Positions 55,496-64,000 of a DNA stretch of 64,000 nucleotides are shown piece after piece (the stretch's first letter is position 1; each line of letters begins with the position of its first letter). The DNA is from Vibrio sp. 10N.261.45.E2 (GTDB lineage Bacteria > Pseudomonadota > Gammaproteobacteria > Enterobacterales > Vibrionaceae): assembly GCF_002875705.1 (NCBI RefSeq), contig NZ_MCZZ01000124.1, positions 18,604 to 82,603 of the forward strand. Reading direction: 5' to 3'. Below the pieces are notes generated by a model. It was not told the DNA's origin. It saw only the letters and a program-made list of their open reading frames with translations, and did not search any database. The position numbers and the translations under genes are program-made.

Positions 55496-57043
55496 CTAGC
55501 CTCTTTTTAACGTGACGGTTAAAGTGGTTCCGTCTTTTTTTGTTGAAGAAAAGCTTACATCTCCCCCTTGAGCCAAAGCTGACAACTTAGCGGAATACGT
55601 CCCAAGCCCCGTACCCTTTTCCTTACCGTGAGTGATGAATTTATCAAAAAATCGAGCTTGAACTTTTGCAGGGATTACACCTTCATTGTGAATATGAAAT
55701 ACGACATGGTCCTCAACTTGTTCTGAGGTGATTGTAATTTCACTACCCGCTGTCGATGCCTCAATCGCATTGGCGATCAAGTTGTTAAAGAGATTAAAAC
55801 ACAACACTTGATTCCCAAGAAAACTTACTACTTTTGCAATATGGTACCTGATAAATACATTGTTCTTTTTACATTTACCTTTTTGGCCATAGAGGATTTT
55901 ATTGAAAAACTCTAAAGCGTTGATAGAAAGTAACTCTCGTTCAGTACTATTATTTTCAAGTTGATGAATGATCATTTGCTGATCGATCATATCTTTCATG
56001 GTGCAGGCAGACTCGGAAATGAAATCAATCTCCTGCTGTGAGTAAGATTGCTTGTCTTGTAATGAGTCAACAGCCGACATAATGACAGACAGCGGATTTT
56101 TGAGATCATGGTGTGTGATACGTTCCATGTCTTCTTTAAGGCGCATATTCTCAATCATCGTATCCAACTGTAAGGCCATTTTCTCTCGCTGCCTCACTTG
56201 TTCGATGTGAGTATCGATTCTGGCGCGGGTTATTTCAGGGGAAATTGGCTTAGCGATATAATCTACAGCGCCCATCGATAACCCTTTGATCACATCTTTT
56301 GTTTGAGACAATGCAGATATGAAAATAATTGGGATATGTTCAGTTAATGGGTTGTTTTTTAATTTCTCACACACCATTAGCCCATCCATTTCCGGCATCA
56401 TGATATCTAGCAAAATTAAGTCTGGGAGCGTCTCTTTACTGCATATTTTTAATGCTTTCTCACCCGATAGGCACGCTTGAAGGCTGAAGTCCTTTTTTAG
56501 AAGCTCTGTAAGCACCGTGATGTTATTCGGCTCATCGTCCACGATCAGAATGCTGTATTTTGATTTAGCTACTTGTGATTGCTTCTCTTGCGCCGTGTTA
56601 TGAGCGCTCGGAGTAAGTGCTGTTTTCGGTATAGGGGAGGAAAAGGCACGACCGATCTTCGTTTTCAATGATTTGATATTAAATGGTTTACTTAGGTATT
56701 CACTTACACCTGCCAATATTGCAGCTTTCACATCTTCTTGGTTAATGTTCGCAGTCACTATTATGAAAGGTGTATTTGACATCTTGTCTATTCGAACTGC
56801 CTCCAATAGTTCAAAACCGTTCATCTTGGGCATGTTCCAATCTGAAATAATCAAATCGATTTGATTATTTTCTACGAGGCTCAACGCTTCTAAACCATCC
56901 CTTGCAACAAGTACTCGCGCAAATCCAAGGCTATGAAGCATGCTTTTAATTATTTTTAGCATCGGTTGGTGATCATCCACAACAAGTACGGTCAACGAAG
57001 CGTACTGTTCGTTCCTAACATTCTGTACCGCTGGTAAAACCAT
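55496..57043 (-). CDS. REC-REC-histidine kinase hybrid
   Basis: 515 residues, soluble. Receiver 1 (phospho-acceptor in IISDWNMPKMNG, about residues 15-135), receiver 2 (ILLDIMMPEMDG, about 165-285), a coiled coil, a HisKA-like segment with the His in ITHHDLKNPLSVI, and a HATPase (NNLIANAIEA, GTGLGTYSAKL). No membrane helix or PAS. Two N-terminal receivers before a kinase are unusual; it may integrate phosphate from the large hybrid kinase upstream. Last gene of the three-gene operon, 71 bp after the HD-GYP gene. Confidence 0.92.
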   Translation of the reverse strand: MVLPAVQNVRNEQYASLTVLVVDDHQPMLKIIKSMLHSLGFARVLVARDGLEALSLVENNQIDLIISDWNMPKMNGFELLEAVRIDKMSNTPFIIVTANINQEDVKAAILAGVSEYLSKPFNIKSLKTKIGRAFSSPIPKTALTPSAHNTAQEKQSQVAKSKYSILIVDDEPNNITVLTELLKKDFSLQACLSGEKALKICSKETLPDLILLDIMMPEMDGLMVCEKLKNNPLTEHIPIIFISALSQTKDVIKGLSMGAVDYIAKPISPEITRARIDTHIEQVRQREKMALQLDTMIENMRLKEDMERITHHDLKNPLSVIMSAVDSLQDKQSYSQQEIDFISESACTMKDMIDQQMIIHQLENNSTERELLSINALEFFNKILYGQKGKCKKNNVFIRYHIAKVVSFLGNQVLCFNLFNNLIANAIEASTAGSEITITSEQVEDHVVFHIHNEGVIPAKVQARFFDKFITHGKEKGTGLGTYSAKLSALAQGGDVSFSSTKKDGTTLTVTLKRG

Positions 57044-57114
57044 GTGCCAAATTCCTTTTAATGTAGATACTGATTTATTTAATGCGTATTAGTGGAGGTT
57101 GTTAATTTTTACAC

Positions 57115-58209
57115 TTAATCTTCTTGGTCAGAAAACTCTATAGCGACTTGATTGAACCTCTCAGCAACAGCAAGAAAGCACTCAACAAGCAGGGGCTCAA
57201 AGTGAGCTCCTTTCCCTTCGGTGATGATGCTGACTGCTTTATCATGGGAGAAGGCCGGCTTATATACACGCTTACTGATCAGGGCATCATAAACGTCAGC
57301 TACCGCCATTATCCTTGCTGAAAGGGGAATGTTCTCTCCTGCAAGACCTTCTGGGTAGCCAGAGCCGTCCCATTTCTCTTGATGAGAGTAAGCGATCTCC
57401 TTGGCGAAAATAAGGAAGTTATCGGCAGATTCGATGTACTTTTCTGCGGCCTCAAGCGCATCACGACCATACGTGGTATGGCGCTTCATTTCCTCAAACT
57501 CTTCATCAGTCAGCTTGCCCGGTTTGAGCAAAATGCTGTCAGCGACTCCAACTTTTCCAATATCGTGCAATGGCGCAGATTTATAGAGTGATGTTATGAC
57601 ATCTGGGGTCAATAGTAGTTTGTACTTTTCGTGCTTGGCTGCTTCTTGTGCCAACACCTTTACATAGCGTTGTGTCCGTCTTATGTGATTGCCGGTTTCT
57701 GGATCTCTAGACTCGGCTAACGCACCCATTGCAACCATCGCGACATCCTGTAACTCTGACAGCTGAGAAGTTCGCTCAATCACACGCTCTTCAAGTAATT
57801 CATTCTGACGTTCCAGAAAGACTTTAGCGGCTTGCAAAGCCAAATGGTTTTTAACTCGCTCTTTAAGTATGGGCGGGCTAATAGGTTTAGCTATGTAATC
57901 GACTGCCCCGAGTGATAGCCCTTTAGTCTCATCATCCTCTTGGGATTTTGCCGTTAGAAATATGATTGGAATATCTTTGGTCTCTGGTTGTGATTTTAAG
58001 GTTTCACAAACTTCATACCCATCCATTTCCGGCATCATGATATCTAGCAGAATTAAATCGGGTTTCATCTTGGCAATTATCTTTAGGGCAAGCTTTCCGC
58101 TTGTGGCAGCTTGCACTAAGTAATCTTGCGAGAGTACCCCTTTAACAACATCAATATTGGCCAACGTATCATCTACTGCCAAAATAGTTTGCTTGTCTTG
58201 TACCGACAT
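57115..58209 (-). CDS. REC-HD-GYP cyclic-di-GMP phosphodiesterase, RpfG type
   Basis: 364 residues. Receiver domain (Asp in ILLDIMMPEMDG; DD near residue 12), coiled coil with ERVIERTSQLSELQ, then HD-GYP with HDIGKVGVADSILLKPGKL, HTTYGRDALE and HQEKWDGSGYPEGLAGENIP, so all metal-binding residues and the GYP motif are present. It should degrade cyclic di-GMP when phosphorylated. It follows the hybrid kinase by 67 bp in the same direction, and its receiver is a natural target for the Hpt domain of that kinase. Confidence 0.95.
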   Translation of the reverse strand: MSVQDKQTILAVDDTLANIDVVKGVLSQDYLVQAATSGKLALKIIAKMKPDLILLDIMMPEMDGYEVCETLKSQPETKDIPIIFLTAKSQEDDETKGLSLGAVDYIAKPISPPILKERVKNHLALQAAKVFLERQNELLEERVIERTSQLSELQDVAMVAMGALAESRDPETGNHIRRTQRYVKVLAQEAAKHEKYKLLLTPDVITSLYKSAPLHDIGKVGVADSILLKPGKLTDEEFEEMKRHTTYGRDALEAAEKYIESADNFLIFAKEIAYSHQEKWDGSGYPEGLAGENIPLSARIMAVADVYDALISKRVYKPAFSHDKAVSIITEGKGAHFEPLLVECFLAVAERFNQVAIEFSDQED

Positions 58210-58276
58210 TTATCACTCCAAATTTGTCTTGCGAGTTGCAATTCCTTTTGCTCCCATTTTGAAGGAGCTCGTCTTT

Positions 58277-61200
58277 TTACTTAGAATGCAAGGCGATCAG
58301 TTTATCGATCTGTTCTTCTCCGAGATCGAAGTCGTACTGGTTGACGGCTTCTCTTATCTCTTCCAATGCTTCATAGGTAGCAGAGGCCAATTCAAACTCC
58401 AACAGGTTGTCGACAGCATCAACAACCGTTGAGTCAAAATTATCAATCTGGGCCTTAATCTCAATGAGGAGAGCGAGAAGTGTCGAATTATCAAGTTCGG
58501 GCTTTGCGCTCTGCTGATGGTGCTCCTCAATGTCGTTCTGCGTATGTTGGTCGTGTTGAATGGTGGAAATCATCTGAGTAAGCATCACCTCACATTGTTC
58601 AAAAAGATCCTCTAAAACATCAGGTGTAATCTCTGTACCGTTTTCTATTCTTTCATTAAAGAGAAGCTCAAGCTTTTCAGCTGGTGGCACAACGAACTCA
58701 ACCCCTAATGTTGCCGCCACCCCTTTCAACGTGTGCGCACTCAATACCGCGCTTTGGTAGTCTTCTTTATCAATCGCGCTACGCATGCGAACTACAGCAT
58801 CAGCCTCCGTGACTGCAACTTTCGACAGGGCCTCACGATAGGTTTTCACTCTTCCGCCCATTCTCGCAAGTGCGGCTTCGACATTAAATTCAGGTAAGTT
58901 AAGGGCAGATTCATGGCTCCCTTCTAAAGCGTCCTTGTTAACCACAAGAACCTTCCCGGTAGGCGTTACCCACTGAGTCAATGTGTTGTACACATCCTGA
59001 GGGTTAATAGGTTTAGGTAGGTGGTCATTCATGCCTGCTGCCAGACATTTTTCCTTGTCGCCACTCATAGCATTTGCTGTCATAGCAATAATAGGTAGGT
59101 CACGATTCTTTCCGTTTTCTCGAATTAATCGAGTGGCTGTATACCCATCCATAACTGGCATTTGGATATCCATTAATACAGCGTCGAACTCTTTATTCTC
59201 AATAAGTTCGACAGCTATCTTGCCATTATTTGCAACGGTAACGGTTAAGCCAGCAAGCTCAAGGAGCTCAAGAGCTATTTGTTGGTTAATCTCGTTATCT
59301 TCCACTAATAGAATTTCTGCGCCAACAATAGTCTGTGTCAGCGAAGTATCTAAATTTGGGCTCCTTGATTGCGCCTCAGCGGTTCGCTCCCCACCCATTA
59401 CACGCTGAATAGTGTCGAGTAAAGTCGAGGCGCTTACTGGCTTGGTTATTGAGGACGCAAGATTGATGTGTTTCGCCTCTTTTAGCATCTCATCGCGGTC
59501 GTATGCGGTCACCATGACAAATTTAGGCGGGGTCGATAAACTATCGTCATCAAGGATATGTTCACCTAACTCGATACCGTTCATGTTCGGCATTTTCCAA
59601 TCAGAAAGCACGAGGCGATATGGTTGGCCGTTTTGTTCAGCACTGGCTAATTTACTCAGAGCTTCATCTCCAGATATCGCTAAATCTGGCTTAAACCCCA
59701 AGCTCTCAGCGATATTAAACAGAATTTCTCTTGCCGCTAAGCTGTCATCAACGATTAGAACAGGCAAACCAGATAAGTTGGTCGGCTGAGGTGCGCTCAC
59801 TAATTTCTCTTTAGCCACCCCGAAAGTAGCGGTAAAGTAAAATTGACTTCCTTTTCCAGCGATACTCTCAACCCATATTTCACCCTGCATTAATTCAGTT
59901 AGTTTTTTACAGATTGTTAAGCCCAACCCGGTACCACCGTACTTTCGCGTCGTAGATGCGTCGGCTTGGCTAAATGACTTGAACAAGCGGCTTATCTGCT
60001 CTTCATTCATACCAATCCCAGTGTCACTAACTGAAAACTCAATGGTGATGTTACGGTCGTTTTGAGCTAACTTTCTGGCTTTGATTATAACTTCACCTTG
60101 ATCGGTGAATTTGATGGAGTTATTCGCTAGGTTGATAAGGATTTGACCTAACCGTAATGAATCGCCAACTAAGTTGAGAGGCAATTCAGGGTCAATATCA
60201 ACCAGTAGCTCTAACGATTTCTTCTGGCTCTTATGGGAGGTTATCTGCACTAAGTGGTCGACAGTATCTTCTAAATTAAAGACTACTGCTTCTAGATCTA
60301 ACTTGCCTGCTTCTATTTTTGAAAAATCCAAGATGTCGTTGATTATCCCGAGTAGAGAATCGGCCGAGCTGTATATTTTATTGATATAGTCGGCTTGTTT
60401 TCTGGTTAAGTCTGTTTGTAAGGCGAGGTAGCTCATACCAATGATCGCATTCATTGGGGTACGAATCTCATGACTCATATTTGCAAGGAAATCACTCTTG
60501 GCTCTTGTCGCTTCATCCGCTATTTTAACCGCTATCTCGAGCTGTCGTGAATTCTCCTTTTCTTTACTAATATCAATGAAATTACCCACCATCCCAGCTG
60601 GTTTGTTATCGCTATCAGTAAAGCCAGAAACCCAATAAAGGGTGTCATGTATCTCACCATCAGAGAAAGGAATTTTCATCTCTCTTTTGATAGTTTTTTG
60701 TTCAGCGATAACAGATTCATCTTCCGCTTGATAAGCGAGTCTGTCTTCTTCAGGTAGGTATGTTAGTTCTGTAACCTTTAGACCAACAAGATCCTCAGAT
60801 TTCACGCCGAATGTATTTTCATAGGCAGTGTTAAACCCTTGAAATCTTGAGTCAGCATCTTTGTAAAAAAGTGGAATAGGTACAGAATCGATCAATTTTT
60901 GTTGAAAAATCGTCCGCTCAGAGATTAAATATTCAAGCTCTTCATGGGAACGCATCAGCGCTTTCGTTGCTCTGCTGCCAATTTGCAAAGTAAATAATGT
61001 TCCCCCAAAAATGAGAACAAGAGCAGTGAGTAAAATAGTCCAAATGGTGTAACGAAAAATACTAACAACTTCATAAGCTTCATCTAGGTCAATTTCGGCT
61101 GCGATACCCATGTTAAGAGTGTTATCCCAAAACCAACTACCCACAACGTCTACACCACGATAATCTCGGTAACCCGTAAAGTTAGAACCTGTCCTCCCAT

Positions 61201-63436
61201 TTGAGATTTGATTTGCCATATATGTCAGTGACCAGTCAGAATCCTGCTCGACCTTTTTATTTCCAGCTAACAAGTTTTTTCCAGGATCTCTAATCTGAAC
61301 ATTCAACGATGCTCTTTCATTCGGCTTAAGAATACCAACCGTTCTTAAATCATTTTCAAATCGGATATTCGACAATAAAGTACCCGATTTATCAATGGCA
61401 TATGTTTCACCACTCCTACCAACAAAGCCAGCATTCAGGATCGATGAGAAAACGCCTTCAAGATTTACACGCCTCGTAATTACAGCAATAACCTCACCTT
61501 GTTCATTTAAGACGGGGGCAGCAAAAAACATGGTAGAAGGTCTTTTCTTTGCTTGGTTTATGTTGTTTTCATGCAGTAATACATCTGAGCGCATAGGAGG
61601 TAAGAACATGCTTTCACCGAGAAAAACCCTCTCAAGTAGATCTGGTCGTAGCTTATTGATGAAGTTTTCTGTCCCTATGTTGGAGTCACGACGCGAAGCT
61701 AGGCTAATTCTATCTGGAGAGATAACAAAAAAACCGATACTTTCAGAATCTGATTCTCTCGATTTAAAGAACTGACGAATTTTGGTTTGGTAATCGCTGT
61801 TCAATAAAGATTTAGTATCATTGGGTTCTTTTAAGATGCCCTGTATCAGACTTGTAAGTTCTTTATTCTGACCAAAGCGAGCAAGACTATTTAGTTCAAA
61901 TTTTATCCAATTATGTAAGCGATGCTGAGTAGTCGATAGAAGAGTATTGATGTTATATTGGGTTGAGGCTATATGTTTATCTTCTGCATAACGCTCCGCA
62001 TAAAAAGCCGCTGTAATAAGTAGAATAGACAATATACCTAGGCCGGTTATAACCGACTTTTTGAAATAAACAGAGTTAAACACTTGGGCTAGGTCGCTTT
62101 CCGATTTTTTCAAAACTAACGACGTCATTACTGTACCAATAACGAATAGTAAGATTCCCGAGAGTAGACCAAATCCGATGATATAGTCTAAATTTGAGGT
62201 TTCAGTGGTGCTTTTCTCTGACTCCAACCAGTTGTTATTTGAGCTCATTAGATCCTTAGTTTCTAATGAATCAAGCCCCTTTTGTAGGATATTATGGAGT
62301 AGTGGTTCATTTTTAGTACTGTACATGTGCAAGGATGGTGGGAAGATAACGTCTTCATCTATTACTCGAAGATCTGAAATGTTATTCGACCCTATATAAT
62401 GGTCCATTGAAACTTGTGCATCCAATAAAGCCTCGACCTCTCCTGACCTTACTTTGCTTACAGACTCTTCAAGGTTCGATGTCTCAACGATTTCTAGGTT
62501 TGGGTAAAGTGCTCTCACCTTTTCTAGCGTCGTGTAGCCGCTGACAACTGCCACTCTGGCTTTAGAAAGGCTAGCGTTGGAATTAAGGTGGGTATTGCTG
62601 TCTTTTACATAAAACAGTTCTCTCACCATAAAGTAAGGAGAAGTGAAGTACCCATAGTCCTTTCGATCTTCCATGAAGTAGGCATCAGGGAGGAGATCTA
62701 TCTTTCTGGCTTTGAATTTATCTAAAAGAACTCCCCAGTCATCCAAAATATACTCTGTTTTTAACCCAGACTTATCAATGATTTCATTAAGTATCTCACC
62801 ACTCAAACCAGCCGGTGTCCTATCATCATTCATTAACAGGATAGGTGGCCAATGTTCAATACCAACACGCACTGTATTATTTTCAACCCACTCTTGCTCT
62901 TCTTTGGTTAAATTCAATGGGTTTGAGTTAATTGTACTCTTTTCGAAATGAACGGAGGCTAAGTCCAAGTAGACATTTAAGAGGTTTGAGAACTTTTCTT
63001 TTAAATCGTTGTAATTACCGCCAGACACGATAGCAATAGCGTCATCTCGGTTGTTATTCGTCGCCGCTTTAATCGCTTCAGTTTCCAGATCAATAAGGGC
63101 CTGATTAATATCGATTAACTGACTTACAACACCAGAGTTCCCCTCAATGTGAGTTGTCAGCAACTGATAAATTAATTTGTCGATCTGCGGTTCGTAGGTT
63201 TCGTAACGGTCTAGCCATTTTCTATCGCCAGAGAAAATAAAATTGATAATTGAAGAGGTCATTACCTCATCAAAATACCGCAGCTCTATCACGAGTGCAT
63301 TGATTTCATCTGCAGAGTAACTTGTGAAAGCTTCACGGCTTTCATTCGACGAAATGGACTGCTGCCCCACGCTAGCTGGGCTAAACGACATTGTCAAAAA
63401 CAATGAGATGATAAAAAAATTACAAACAAATTTCAT
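58277..63436 (-). CDS. 1719-residue hybrid sensor kinase, multi-sensor
   Basis: Start at ATG 63436, which opens a signal sequence (MKFVCNFFIISLFLTMSFSP); an in-frame start at 63559 would add 41 unlikely residues. Domains by residue: helical bundle ~30-165 (RYFDEVMTSSIINFIFSGDR); SBP_bac_3 ~185-410 (RVGIEHWPPILL); membrane helices ~425-450 and ~466-485; dCache ~490-785; third helix; PAS ~845-960; HisKA with His989 (NMSHEIRTPM); HATPase ~1090-1200 (GTGLGLTICKKL); REC with Asp1279; REC with Asp1423; Hpt with His1568 (SAHTLKGVAATLG). It combines four input modules; the ligand is likely an amino-acid-like or other small solute. Followed by HD-GYP and REC-REC-kinase genes. Confidence 0.93.
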   Translation of the reverse strand: MKFVCNFFIISLFLTMSFSPASVGQQSISSNESREAFTSYSADEINALVIELRYFDEVMTSSIINFIFSGDRKWLDRYETYEPQIDKLIYQLLTTHIEGNSGVVSQLIDINQALIDLETEAIKAATNNNRDDAIAIVSGGNYNDLKEKFSNLLNVYLDLASVHFEKSTINSNPLNLTKEEQEWVENNTVRVGIEHWPPILLMNDDRTPAGLSGEILNEIIDKSGLKTEYILDDWGVLLDKFKARKIDLLPDAYFMEDRKDYGYFTSPYFMVRELFYVKDSNTHLNSNASLSKARVAVVSGYTTLEKVRALYPNLEIVETSNLEESVSKVRSGEVEALLDAQVSMDHYIGSNNISDLRVIDEDVIFPPSLHMYSTKNEPLLHNILQKGLDSLETKDLMSSNNNWLESEKSTTETSNLDYIIGFGLLSGILLFVIGTVMTSLVLKKSESDLAQVFNSVYFKKSVITGLGILSILLITAAFYAERYAEDKHIASTQYNINTLLSTTQHRLHNWIKFELNSLARFGQNKELTSLIQGILKEPNDTKSLLNSDYQTKIRQFFKSRESDSESIGFFVISPDRISLASRRDSNIGTENFINKLRPDLLERVFLGESMFLPPMRSDVLLHENNINQAKKRPSTMFFAAPVLNEQGEVIAVITRRVNLEGVFSSILNAGFVGRSGETYAIDKSGTLLSNIRFENDLRTVGILKPNERASLNVQIRDPGKNLLAGNKKVEQDSDWSLTYMANQISNGRTGSNFTGYRDYRGVDVVGSWFWDNTLNMGIAAEIDLDEAYEVVSIFRYTIWTILLTALVLIFGGTLFTLQIGSRATKALMRSHEELEYLISERTIFQQKLIDSVPIPLFYKDADSRFQGFNTAYENTFGVKSEDLVGLKVTELTYLPEEDRLAYQAEDESVIAEQKTIKREMKIPFSDGEIHDTLYWVSGFTDSDNKPAGMVGNFIDISKEKENSRQLEIAVKIADEATRAKSDFLANMSHEIRTPMNAIIGMSYLALQTDLTRKQADYINKIYSSADSLLGIINDILDFSKIEAGKLDLEAVVFNLEDTVDHLVQITSHKSQKKSLELLVDIDPELPLNLVGDSLRLGQILINLANNSIKFTDQGEVIIKARKLAQNDRNITIEFSVSDTGIGMNEEQISRLFKSFSQADASTTRKYGGTGLGLTICKKLTELMQGEIWVESIAGKGSQFYFTATFGVAKEKLVSAPQPTNLSGLPVLIVDDSLAAREILFNIAESLGFKPDLAISGDEALSKLASAEQNGQPYRLVLSDWKMPNMNGIELGEHILDDDSLSTPPKFVMVTAYDRDEMLKEAKHINLASSITKPVSASTLLDTIQRVMGGERTAEAQSRSPNLDTSLTQTIVGAEILLVEDNEINQQIALELLELAGLTVTVANNGKIAVELIENKEFDAVLMDIQMPVMDGYTATRLIRENGKNRDLPIIAMTANAMSGDKEKCLAAGMNDHLPKPINPQDVYNTLTQWVTPTGKVLVVNKDALEGSHESALNLPEFNVEAALARMGGRVKTYREALSKVAVTEADAVVRMRSAIDKEDYQSAVLSAHTLKGVAATLGVEFVVPPAEKLELLFNERIENGTEITPDVLEDLFEQCEVMLTQMISTIQHDQHTQNDIEEHHQQSAKPELDNSTLLALLIEIKAQIDNFDSTVVDAVDNLLEFELASATYEALEEIREAVNQYDFDLGEEQIDKLIALHSK

Positions 63437-64000
63437 GACTAATCCATTACTCGAGAAATTAATAATTACAGTTAGGCAGGATAGTGTACTGCTCCCAGTC
63501 ATCATATAATAAACATTTAATGTCGCATACATAAGATGTGACATTAATGAAGCTATCAAGGCTGTATTTTGGTATCCGCACTATGAACCCACGGGGCGAT
63601 ATTGCTAACAATATATTCTGTGATGGCGGTCAGTGAAATCACAAGACAAGGGCTTTTGAAGAGTTAACGCTTATTAACATTAATCATTGGGGCAAGATTG
63701 GTGTCTTTGTGAATCAAAAAGTCATGGACACCCCATTCTCACAATGGCTGATTGAGGTTATTCAAGAGGAGATCGAAGCTCTCTACTAAATGAATATAAT
63801 CGGGTCAGAGTCAATCTAGTGTAATTGGATCAGTCCTTTTCAATACTTTTGTTTTCATAGTTCGATTAGTTGGTCTGATACTCTAACTAGCCTATTTGAC
63901 TTAAATTGATAACTCTAAGTATGGCAAACATACTGCATCCAACAAATGAGAAATGATTATCCTAAACAGTTTTGGGGCAGAATGTATGGTACGCCCCATT
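63437..64000. other. Gene-poor end of window
   Basis: 564 bp without an intact gene. Between 63547 and 63789 one frame stays open except for a single TGA; the remaining part up to 64000 shows nothing recognisable. Confidence 0.4.
63547..63789 (+). pseudogene. Possible gene remnant with an in-frame stop
   Basis: From the ATG at 63547 one frame reads 29 codons, meets TGA at 63634-63636, then continues for 50 codons to TAA at 63787. The second part (including INHWGKIGVFVNQKVMDTPF and ending EEIEALY) reads like protein and is not of obviously random composition. It resembles the C-terminal end of some cytoplasmic protein, but I cannot name the family, and the open stretch could be chance. Confidence 0.25.

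Noticed and set aside
58277..63436. Several plus-strand frames of 60-126 codons inside the hybrid kinase gene (for example 59031-59408, 59412-59789, 61395-61775)
   Set aside because: They are antisense to a well-defined gene, lack recognisable domains and have no RBS; they reflect codon bias of the kinase.
1..64000. tRNA, rRNA, CRISPR, prophage or intact insertion sequence
   Set aside because: I found no cloverleaf-type genes, regularly spaced repeats, transposase or integrase reading frame in the window.

Overview
The window reads as a chromosomal segment of a marine Vibrio-like gammaproteobacterium. The signs are moderate G+C, families typical of Vibrio (DUF3010-, DUF3012- and DUF3316-type proteins), three methyl-accepting chemotaxis proteins, and a mannose/fructose-type PTS locus whose order (IIABC, IIB, IIA, AraC, IIABC, manA, IIA/IIBC) matches, from memory, the V. 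cholerae VC1820-VC1827 locus. I saw no rRNA, tRNA, CRISPR array, prophage or intact insertion sequence. The replicon cannot be assigned from sequence alone.

Layout. 1-1130: end of glgC, cut by the window edge. 1203-5448: small exported proteins, including a five-gene cluster (2106-4395) of unknown function with two paralogous pilin-like proteins, then a ribosome-hibernation factor and a DUF3012 lipoprotein. 5576-14181: a PhnDCE-type ABC importer, a periplasmic glycerophosphodiesterase and a two-component system with an NtrC-class regulator. Both target transcripts have a -24/-12 sigma-54 promoter with matching upstream dyads about 60 bp further out, so this looks like a self-contained regulon. 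14486-17584: dgcA-dgcN-dgcR, D-glutamate catabolism. 17640-33573: mixed housekeeping and accessory genes (GDSL hydrolase, SPOUT methyltransferase, two MCPs, a MagIII-like glycosylase, LysR regulators, EamA exporter with MocR regulator, AhpD-like protein, GNAT, MerR-methyltransferase fusion, MFS pump). 34003-39225: aromatic amino acid permease, ohrR/ohr with paired operators, an ArsR-like regulator, and an aldehyde dehydrogenase next to a 2-oxoglutarate dioxygenase. 39316-42596: NIT-domain MCP, a 57-residue zinc-ribbon protein and a TetR regulator.

42708-52596: the PTS locus, with three permeases (A-C-B, A-B-C and split A / C-B), a free IIB, an unusual degenerate HPr-EIIA fusion, an AraC regulator and mannose-6-phosphate isomerase. 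A short ATCCAG-containing motif recurs near all three permease promoters and is a candidate AraC operator. 52704-55219: an OppA/MppA-like binding protein divergent from mpaA, suggesting uptake and cleavage of murein peptides. 55496-63436: a three-gene signalling operon: a 1719-residue hybrid kinase (4-helix, SBP_bac_3, dCache, PAS, HisKA, HATPase, REC, REC, Hpt), a REC-HD-GYP phosphodiesterase and a REC-REC-kinase. 63437-64000: no intact gene, with a possible gene remnant.

The best leads are the sigma-54 regulon with a variant GAFTGA loop (GSFTSA), the PTS-wide operator motif with the degenerate HPr-EIIA protein, and the uncharacterised secreted-protein cluster.
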